Source: Cafeteria roenbergensis
Taxonomy: Eukaryota > Sar > Bigyra > Bicosoecida > Cafeteriaceae
DNA: 64,000 nt
Assembly: GCA_008330645.1 (NCBI GenBank)
Contig: VLTN01000049.1
Span: 186,001 to 250,000 of the forward strand
Reading direction: 5' to 3'
How positions within the stretch are numbered: position 1 is the stretch's first letter; the number at the start of each line of letters is the position of its first letter. The position numbers and the translations under genes were made by a program. Shown in pieces: positions 53,013-61,007 of this stretch. The notes under the pieces were generated by a model that saw nothing but the letters and a program-made list of their open reading frames with translations, was not told the DNA's origin and did no database searches.

Positions 53013-56000
53013 CTAGGCAACGCGCTTGGGCACCAGCTTGAGGGCACCGTAGTGAAGCCGGATCAAGCCAAGCAAGTCCTCGCTGCAGACAACTCCGCCT
53101 GTGGGATGCTTGAACCACCAGCAGCCATTTCGCCATGTCAGAGAGTGCTTGACAGCCTCGCCAGCACTCTTCTTGACGTGCAAAATGACTACAGCGAACG
53201 TTGAAGGCTTGGGTGACAGCCGTAGCAACACGCCGCTTTTGTGGCCCTTCAGCAAATCCGCTGCCTGCGCCTGGCTGACGAAGCCGTGGGCCGGACGGAC
53301 GATGGCGCCCTCCGGCGAGTGCATGGTCATCGGGTTGGCCTTCTGGTGCGCCCAGAGGGTCCCAAGATGCTGAATCGTGATTGCCAGTGCCCTGCAGGCT
53401 GTGCACCAGAGTTCGACGGTGCTGGGATGGGCCAGCCCGACTGCGCGAAGAGGGCGAGGGTCTCGCTCGCGGCGAGTCGCGTCGGGACTCGGGAAGACCA
53501 CAACAGCTGGAAGATCGCGGCACGTGGGGTGGATGGGGTTGGAGTTGTCTGCACCCAGCGGGAGTTTCCACATGAGCTCAAGGTCGCTCTGGCTGAGGCC
53601 GTGGCCGCTGCCGCGCGGGTGCACCAACGAGGCGACGTGCTCGGCAACCAGCTCCCGCAAGATGCGAGGCGTCCAGACCACCCAGCCCTGCGTCGACAGG
53701 CGTGTCCCCGCTGCAACGCCATCCGACCCGGCTCCAAAGTAGACAAGAGCGCTCCTGTCGCAGTACTGGGCCACAGTGGTCAAAGGGGCGCAGCGTCCCA
53801 GCACGCCCAGGACTTCCTTCACAAAATCCGGGTCAGGGGTGATTCCGCGAAGGCGGGGCTCCATCAGCACCAGCGAGCTTACGTCTTTGCGGGAGGCTGC
53901 TTCTGGCAGGCGCGTGTACTCGGCGGAGGCGGGAGCAGCGCCCGCAGCGTGAGCTGCTCCTGTGGCTGCGCCTTGGGCTGCGCCGTGAGCTGCAACTGCG
54001 GCCGAGCCAGTTGCTGCGGCTGGCGAAAGGGAACCGCCCACGACAACGGACTGGAATTCGGCGAGGGGCCAACCTGGCGAGCTCGATACCGCCGCAGCAG
54101 CCGCAACCCGCATGGGCTGCTCCGATGCAGCAGACCCGCCGGCGGTGTTGTACATCACCTTGACCGAGGCTGCTCTGCTTCCCGAGCGCGCGCGCTCATG
54201 CAGCGCAGCTGCCGGCAAGCTGCCATCGTTGACGTATCGCACGGCTTGCCTTGCGCCCTCAGCCTGTCCTGCCGCGTCGGACCACAACCGTTCGCCAACC
54301 CCCTCCAAGGTGGCAAGCTCTGCCTCAATGGAGGCAGCCTGGCGTGAGAGTGGAAGAGTTGGAGAGAGGCGGTCCGCGATGATGCGGGCAAAGAGCGGCC
54401 GTCCACGCGCCGCTTGCAAAACAGGGACACGCGCAAGCGCGGCTTCCAGCCGTCTTCGCTTCGACGCGTCGATGGCCCGCCCACAGTAGGCGCCTTCCGC
54501 CTCTGGCAGGTCAATGATGTCCGAAAGTCGACCGCTGTGCCGCTCGGACACGAGCGACACAACGATGCTGGCGCAGTAGTCGATGGAGAGGCCAGGAAGG
54601 ACCAGCTCCGACACTGGAAGGGGGGTTGCGCCTTGTGTCACAGCTGGACTGCGGAACATGCTGGGCGGCACGAGGGACTCGAAGACGAACTTGATGCTCC
54701 CCAGCCCAAGCGCATGGATGGCCGTCCGCATGTGGTCCACCAAGTCGGGGAGGGCGGCATGCGTGCCGCGAAAGCTGCGCTCGTCCGTCTCGACACAAAC
54801 CAGCGTCTTGCCGCCAGGGCTGCTCGGCCTGCTGCCGGGCCGGATGAGCACCTCAGGACTTCCCACTGGCCCACCTTCCGCGCAGGCCGCCTCAACAGTT
54901 GCTGTGCTGCCCATGGGAACCAAGCCTAGCAAGCGCAGCAGCAGCGTGCTTCCGCCACTGGCAACCGCAATCGCGGCGCTTGCTCGAACCACGACTACCC
55001 GGCCGAAGCCGTTGCCGCCGGCTCGAAAGGCCACTTCCCTGGCAAGCTGGTTCAGGAACATCGTCTTCCCAGTGCCAACCCCTGGGCCTGGCTTTGCCTT
55101 GGCGCCCACGATGGCGACGATGTTGAAGTCGGCGTCGTCCACAACCTTGCCGTAGAGTCCACTGGTCGGGCCCATCAGCGCCGTAGTGTGGAACCTGAAG
55201 CTTGCCGAAGACGCCGCGTCGAGCCGTGGAAGTGGCCCCTTCGGTACACGGCAAGGGTCCGACCGGGCATGCGAGCGGCTGACCAACGTCAGGTCGTCGG
55301 GGTTGCAGCCCGGCCCGGACTCGAGCTGCACTACTGATTCGGGAGAAACATCACGCATCTGCCCCGACCCACTTGCGTGCAGGCGCCTGATCTCAGCTGC
55401 AGCCCACTCCGCTATAGCACGAAAACAGTCGCTGAACCGGCGGCCGGGCGTCAGGAGCAACCTATAGATCCTGACCGTGAGCTTCACCGCAAACGTGTCA
55501 ACAACGGCCGTAGACTCGTCGATGCAAATGACATGCTTGACTGCGGTGAGCGAACAAATCATAGAGTGCCGCGCGACCGTCACTCGAAGGCGTGCGGCGC
55601 GGTAGGCCCGACGCCGGCAATGCGAGCGAGCGTGACAAATGCCCCCATTCTCACCGCCCGCGCCGATGAACACCTTGGCTAGCGCCTTGGAGTGACAGCA
55701 GTTGAGTACGCAGACTTCTGGCAACGTGCCGAGCTCGTGCTTCTGCTGTGCCAGCGCCAAAGAAAGCTGCTCGCTGGACAGGGGTATCCCGACGCCCCTG
55801 TCGTCCTCTAGAATCAACTGAATCGCCGCGTCCGTTGCACCCCGAATGCAATGCCCCGCGATGTGGAGGACTTGACAGCGGTCCAAAGGCGGCCGGGCCA
55901 AAAATTCTGGCTTGCCGGGCAAAAGCAATGCGTTCGCCACGCCACTCTCGCCCACCGCCTGCCAGATGGCCAAGGCCTCGTCCGCTACCGCCAGCGCGTC

Positions 56001-56132
56001 CAAGCGGGTAATGCCGCTCCCCTCCAAGCGCACGTGCCTTGGGGACGAGAATAAGGCAACAACCCCAACCAAAGGTGCGCCTGCACCAACGCTTGCCCCC
56101 TTGGGGTCTGCACCGGCCGCTGCCGCGGCCAT
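53013..56132 (-). CDS. CHAT protease - STAND NTPase - SH2 protein (2 exons, 1,001 aa)
   Basis: Exon 1 is 55655-56132 and exon 2 is 53013-55540; the 114-bp intron (GTGAGA/ACCGCAG) joins FIGAG to VKHVICID and removes an in-frame insertion. Residues about 20-200 form a CHAT (caspase-like) domain: VLHIAGHC (likely base His94), ILEDDRG, LSSEQLSLAL, and VCVLNCCHS (likely nucleophile Cys146). Residues about 290-600 form a STAND-type P-loop NTPase: Walker A GPGVGTGKT (311-319), Walker B-like TLVCVETDE, and a GxP-like motif ARGRPLFARIIA. The middle region is Ala-rich. The last 95 residues form an SH2 domain: GFVSQAQAADLL, GVLLRLS (the FLVR arginine), EAVKHSLTW, GCWWF and EDLLGLIRLHYG. The arrangement parallels NLR-type effector-switch-sensor proteins. 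Likely a regulated protease triggered by phosphotyrosine; this role is inference. Confidence 0.85.
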   Translation of the reverse strand: MAAAAAGADPKGASVGAGAPLVGVVALFSSPRHVRLEGSGITRLDALAVADEALAIWQAVGESGVANALLLPGKPEFLARPPLDRCQVLHIAGHCIRGATDAAIQLILEDDRGVGIPLSSEQLSLALAQQKHELGTLPEVCVLNCCHSKALAKVFIGAGGENGGICHARSHCRRRAYRAARLRVTVARHSMICSLTAVKHVICIDESTAVVDTFAVKLTVRIYRLLLTPGRRFSDCFRAIAEWAAAEIRRLHASGSGQMRDVSPESVVQLESGPGCNPDDLTLVSRSHARSDPCRVPKGPLPRLDAASSASFRFHTTALMGPTSGLYGKVVDDADFNIVAIVGAKAKPGPGVGTGKTMFLNQLAREVAFRAGGNGFGRVVVVRASAAIAVASGGSTLLLRLLGLVPMGSTATVEAACAEGGPVGSPEVLIRPGSRPSSPGGKTLVCVETDERSFRGTHAALPDLVDHMRTAIHALGLGSIKFVFESLVPPSMFRSPAVTQGATPLPVSELVLPGLSIDYCASIVVSLVSERHSGRLSDIIDLPEAEGAYCGRAIDASKRRRLEAALARVPVLQAARGRPLFARIIADRLSPTLPLSRQAASIEAELATLEGVGERLWSDAAGQAEGARQAVRYVNDGSLPAAALHERARSGSRAASVKVMYNTAGGSAASEQPMRVAAAAAVSSSPGWPLAEFQSVVVGGSLSPAAATGSAAVAAHGAAQGAATGAAHAAGAAPASAEYTRLPEAASRKDVSSLVLMEPRLRGITPDPDFVKEVLGVLGRCAPLTTVAQYCDRSALVYFGAGSDGVAAGTRLSTQGWVVWTPRILRELVAEHVASLVHPRGSGHGLSQSDLELMWKLPLGADNSNPIHPTCRDLPAVVVFPSPDATRRERDPRPLRAVGLAHPSTVELWCTACRALAITIQHLGTLWAHQKANPMTMHSPEGAIVRPAHGFVSQAQAADLLKGHKSGVLLRLSPKPSTFAVVILHVKKSAGEAVKHSLTWRNGCWWFKHPTGGVVCSEDLLGLIRLHYGALKLVPKRVA

Positions 56133-56584
56133 CACTCAGACGCCACTGGGCCGGGGCAGGGTGGGGGTGGAGGAGTTGTCGTGCCGGCCGCGCTCCCGAC
56201 CGTCGGCTGGAGGCACAGCAGAGAGAGTGCTCCATCGTTTCCGTCTGATGCTGGCAGAGCAAAACTTGCTAGGACATTCCGGCACAAGGCGGCGAGCGCT
56301 CGGAGCACAGGGACTGCCGGCTGCCACTGCGGCTGTGCTCTTCGTTGACGGTCGCATGCCACACGAATGCGCGACTGGGGCCCGCGGGCATAGCAGGAGA
56401 GGCGCGTGCGCTTCGGGAGTGACGCGCCTCGGAACTTCTCACGAGGGCGCGCGAGTGAGCTTTCTGCCGACTAGCTCAGCCACACAGCGTGCGGCTGCAT
56501 TGCCAGTGCTTGGGGACGCCCGCTCGCTGATGAGCACGCACGGCCTTTTGCCTTTGCACTGGGCGCTTTGGTGTCGCAGCTCGA
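56133..56584. promoter_or_regulatory. Intergenic region upstream of the CHAT gene
   Basis: 452 bp between two minus-strand genes. It should hold the promoter of the CHAT-STAND-SH2 gene and the 3' end of the acylase gene. No element is recognised. Confidence 0.35.
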
Positions 56585-59500
56585 TCACGGTGGGCTGATC
56601 ACCCAAGCGAGGGGATCCGCGAGCCCTTGCGCTGTCCGCCACGGCGCGAAGTCCTCGGCCGTTCCTGGCGCCATCGGCTCATACAGAAAGTCCACAAGCA
56701 GCTTGATGTTCGAGCCGTAGCGCGGGGAGAAGGCATTCCCCGACTGCCCGGGGCCGACTGCGATGCGGCTCTCGCTGGGTGGCCTGCCCAGGTCAACCAG
56801 CGCTCGATAGGTCGGCCCGTGGACGAAGGGCATGGTTTCGTCTTCGTCGTAGCGCATCTGTCCCTTGGAGACGGTGTGGATCGAGCCTGACCCGCTGGCT
56901 CGCTGCCCGGCAAGGCAGGACAGGAGGGACCCCGCCAGCAGCTGGTGAGCAAACACGCACTGATGAAGTCTGGATCCGCCTTGCCGGTCGCCCCAGGCAG
57001 GGAACCCGTCGTCGGAGCCTCCGTGGAGTCTACGAAGCGTTGACTCTGCGTTGGACATCGCCTTTGCGAGAAGATCCTCGCACGACGAAGCGCCCTGTGT
57101 CGCGCATGCTGCGTCTGAGCCGAACGAGCTCGGCGACGCATCCCCTTGCTCGCCGGCCGGGCCAAAGACGCGCGAAACCAGGTAGAATGGGCTGTAGAAT
57201 GCAGTCTTGTCGCCCGGCACGGCGCCGCGCAGCAAGAGTGCCAGCTCCCGGACGAACCCAAACGCGGCGCTGGCGCCTTGAGAGCCGATGGCCGCTTCCC
57301 CGTCCCAGCCCGCCAGAGTTGTCCGAAGCCGCCGAGCCCCGGCATCGAGCTTTGCGTCCGCCACGGCCAGCGCGGCCCGAACCGCGCGCTCCGCAAACGC
57401 GGAGCGAACGTTCTGCTGGATGGCAGCGGCCTCGGCCAGCGAAAGCTTGCCGTCGCCAGACGAGAAGGAGGCGTTGATCAGCTGAACGATGCGCTCGGCT
57501 CGCCATCCGTCGGTTCCCCAGTCGTTGCCTTGGTATGCGCCACTGAAGCCTTCGTGAGGCACGAGCTTGTTGTTGGCTGTGGCGACGAAGCCCTCCGGCG
57601 GGTTGAAGGTCCGTGGCATGTCTGTGAAGGGAACAAACCGAACCCAGTCCGCGGTTCCGTTCCCCGGCGTTGGGTATCGCCCGTCCTGGCCAGCGGCACG
57701 CTGCGGGGTCAAACAGGGAGCTGTGAAGCCGATGTCCCCCGTGGCGAAGGCTGTGACAAACGACTGGCATGGCGCGGTGTAGTTTGCGAGGAGCGCTTGC
57801 ACATGCCGCCAGGAGCTTGTTTGTCGCGGGTTTCCGAGCCCGAGCAGCGCTGGGAGCACGCCCTCGACCGCGCCAGCTTGCAGGGGCGACCAGCCAAGGG
57901 CCAGCGGCTTGGAGAACCCGTTCTCCTTGTACAGGCGCTCGTCGGAGTTGAAGTAGGCCAGCCCGCCGTTCTCGTTGATCACTGGGCCGTACACCGAGGC
58001 GCGGGTCGTAATGACCACCGGGGATGCTCCGGCGATGCGGATGGTTTCCTGGCGCTCTGTGAACGCAAGAACGCTCCCGTTGTGCCGATACCCGGTGCGC
58101 CCTCCGGCGCCTGCGAGGGCAACCTCTTCCAGCACGAAGATGTCCTGTGCATCGTTCTGCGACGTCGTGACTCCCCATGCCAGCGCTGGCGTGCGGCCCA
58201 GAACGATGCCAGGAGCCCCTGCGAAGGAAGCCCCGACGGCGTTGTATCCGGAGTCCTTTGCTGTGAGCGACAGCGCCTGCCACACGCCGGGGCTTGCCAT
58301 GGCCAGATGCGGGTCGTTTTCCAAAATGGCCCCTCCTGATTCCGTGAAATTACCGTGCACCACGAAGTTGTTTGACGCCAGCACCTGCTCGGGGGACAAG
58401 ATTGCGGCTTCCAGCGAGCGACGGAGCGACGCCGTCGGGTTCACGTTGGCCGTCCAGGCAGCGCCTGCCCAGAGCGCCGATGAGACAGAGGCCCAGCCCG
58501 CCAAAGCCAGCGAGGCGAGGCTGGTCGAGGCAGCTGCCACCATCGGCTCATGGTCTCCAGCCAGCTGCCGGCTGCTGGACGTGGCGCGGCCGGAAGCAAT
58601 TGCCTGTTGCACAGCGGCAGTGTACTCGGAAGCGTTCGACCGGTGTTGCCCTGTGAGGTCTCCAAAAGTTCCGAGCTGCTGGGACAGCGTCGAGAGCACC
58701 GTTGGGTAGTTCCTGGAGTCATACTCGGGGAAGAGCTGCTCAACTCGCTCCGGGGTCAGCCCATCAAGCTCCACCAGGGCCATACGCTGGAGCTCCATTC
58801 GCGCGTTTCCCGAGAGCTGCAGGCCGACAAGCAGCGCCAGGGCCAGGGTGTCGCTGCGCTCGAACGGCCTCACGGGCTTCCCCCCGAACAGCCAGTGCTC
58901 GAGCGTAGGTGGCGGGGCCGTCGCCAGGTGTGCGTTGATCCCAGCTACGTAGGCGGAACACAATGACGCAGTGTGGGGGTCCTGGGTCGCGGTGAGGCGC
59001 TCCAGGGCGTGGTTGAACCCGAGCGTGCGGAACAGCTTGTCGAAGTCCAAGGTTGCCTCTCCGACGAGCTCAGAGAGCTGGCCTTTGACAAGCCTTCGGT
59101 TGAAATCCATTTGCCAAAGCCGGGTCTGTGCCTGCACGAGCCCTTGCGCAAATGCCATGTCGACCTCCGAGTCCGCGTCGATCCGAATCAAGCCATGCCC
59201 AGCGCGCTCCCGGCTAATAACGACCGTACCCTCGAGACCTTGCACAGCCGAGGTTCCAACAGGGAACTCGGCCACGGCTGCGGCCGAAAGGACACGGATG
59301 AGGCCAAAGCCGGCCCATGCGACGACCACTCCAACGATGGTCGCTGCTGAGCACAGCCCCACCGGGAGGCATCGCCGACCACAGCCCGAGCCACGGCGAG
59401 AAAGGCAAAACGGGAAGCCACAGCAAAAGGCGCGACTGGTGGCCGAAGCGGCCGGGGAGCCAGCGGGTGCGCCTGAGTGCAGGTCTGTTGCCGCAGACTC

Positions 59501-60061
59501 GCCTGCTGCGCGCCCGGGGGACGTGGCAGTCCTGGGGCTGCCACAAGAACGAACCGACCCCTCCTTTGAGCACAGCTGCACGGTTCCGAGCACCGTGACT
59601 GGCAGCCCCGCAAACACGGCCAGCCCAGCGAGCGCCGCGACGAGCGCAACGAACCAGCAGTCTTCCAGCGCGTGGCCAGAGGTGTGCGCCACCTGGGCAA
59701 ACGCTGCGAGCAGCAAACCTCCATCATGGGGCGCGTCAATCTGGCAAAGAATCTAGCGGTGCGTGAAGCAAGCAGCTCGTCGTGATCGGGGCTTGGCTCG
59801 GTGGTGCGGACGTTGAATGATCCCGACGCCACAGACCCGGGCTGTGAGCCTGCGCCGTCCGCTCCGTCGCGCCCATCCGACTGTGAGCAGGATTTGCGGC
59901 ACACGACGCAATGCCAACTCACCGATGAGAGTCAAGAGCTGCAGGAGCGCCAGGAGCGGGAGGCCAAACGCTCCGCAAGTCGCGCAGCAGCGGCTCGAGC
60001 AGCAGAAGCAGCAGGCCCAGCTGTCTTGCTCGGCCGCAGGCCCGCCTTGAAGCTTGGGCAT
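56585..60061 (-). CDS. Membrane-anchored penicillin-acylase-family (S45) Ntn hydrolase (2 exons, 1,085 aa)
   Basis: Exon 1 is 59923-60061 and exon 2 is 56585-59703, with intron GTGAGT/CTCGCAG; the join reads LLTLI-AFAQVAHTSG inside a hydrophobic stretch. Cys-rich N-terminal sequence (SWACCFCCSSRCC) is followed by hydrophobic segments (residues about 33-55, 63-83 and 140-165), so the enzyme is anchored with its catalytic part on one side. Family landmarks: DMAFAQGLVQAQTRLWQMD (alpha chain start), LASNNFVVHGN with the self-cleavage Ser near residue 490, LENDPHLAM, YGPVINENGG, and WVRFVPFTDMPRTFNPPEGF then VATANN. S45 enzymes mature by autocleavage before this Ser, which becomes the N-terminal nucleophile, and cleave amide bonds of acyl side chains (for example acyl-homoserine lactones or lipopeptides). 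The substrate is not deducible here. Confidence 0.88.
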
Positions 60062-61007
60062 GGTTGTGTGCAGCGCGGGCCGTCGCTGTCCGGACGGGAA
60101 CTGTGATCAACGCGTTCCCTGTTGCGGCAACGGGAACTGTCGCGAGCGGCGCCAGCCTCTGCTTGTTGGAAGCCGCGCGGGGCTCAACTTGCGCGAGCCT
60201 GCTCCGAATCCTCGCGCCCGGAAGCAACGTGCCACGGTGGTCCTACCCGGAAAGCAGCGAACTGGCCGCTGGTTCGCGCTTGCCGGGCCTTGCGCCAACG
60301 AGCGAGCGCCAACGTTTTTGTGGAGAATCGCGGCCCGTTGGGCCGAGCTGCCAGGCCGCCGCAGCGCAGCGCGGCTCGCCGCTCAGCAATTGGCCTTGGA
60401 TCGCAACCAAAGACTTGGCAGCGGGGGAGTCCCGGGGATGCAATCGGCCAAAGCGCCGGTGCATGCCCCAGAGGCTCCCCTGAAATTTTCGCTGGCGTCA
60501 AAAACGCACAACGTGTTTCTGGCGGCGCCAAAGCTCCTTGCGTTGCGACAGGGCTCGGCGGATCCGCGCCCAACGGCAGCTTGCTGCTTGAGCTTGGCTC
60601 TTGGGGCCCTTTCCCCGATTGCGAATGCCATGCTTTTTGTTCTTCCCTTGTGTTCACCTCGCGATGCGGGGCGCAGAGCGCATTTCGCCAACGCCGCCGT
60701 TGCAGTTCAGCTGCCACCCACCCAGGCCGCTTGGTCAGCCACGCAGCAAACACGCTGTACATGGCCGGGCTATACACGGGGGCAACTTGCAGTGCAAAAG
60801 CAGTTTGCAGGGGGAAAGAGGAGGAGCCGGGACGACCAGATCGCGTCAGCTGCAATCTTTGGTTCAGGCCATCGCCGCGCAGTCAAGCCAGTGCCAACGT
60901 GTCGCTTGCTGCGCAGGCCGGGCACTCCTAGCAACGCTGCCGCTGCGCGACGGCGATACATTCGTCTGGGTCGTCTTGGTGGCTCTTTCCGTCACTGGTC
61001 CCTGGGC
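60062..61007. promoter_or_regulatory. Long divergent intergenic region
   Basis: 946 bp between divergent starts of the acylase and FG-GAP genes, the longest gap in the window. Frames of 200-270 codons are open on both strands but show no domain and overlap in conflicting frames. Composition is less GC-rich than the genes. I see no RNA gene. Confidence 0.4.

Noticed and set aside
52321-53016. Plus-strand frames of about 230 codons between TrpD and the CHAT gene
   Set aside because: Two overlapping frames of equal quality, no domain, and composition like other intergenic stretches.
59704-59760. Alternative acylase acceptor at TTTGCCAG
   Set aside because: In the phase set by exon 1 it leads straight into a stop codon; CTCGCAG keeps frame.
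60054-61007. Coding sequence upstream of the FG-GAP gene
   Set aside because: The frame is open by chance; protein-like sequence with a signal-anchor begins only at the ATG at 61008.
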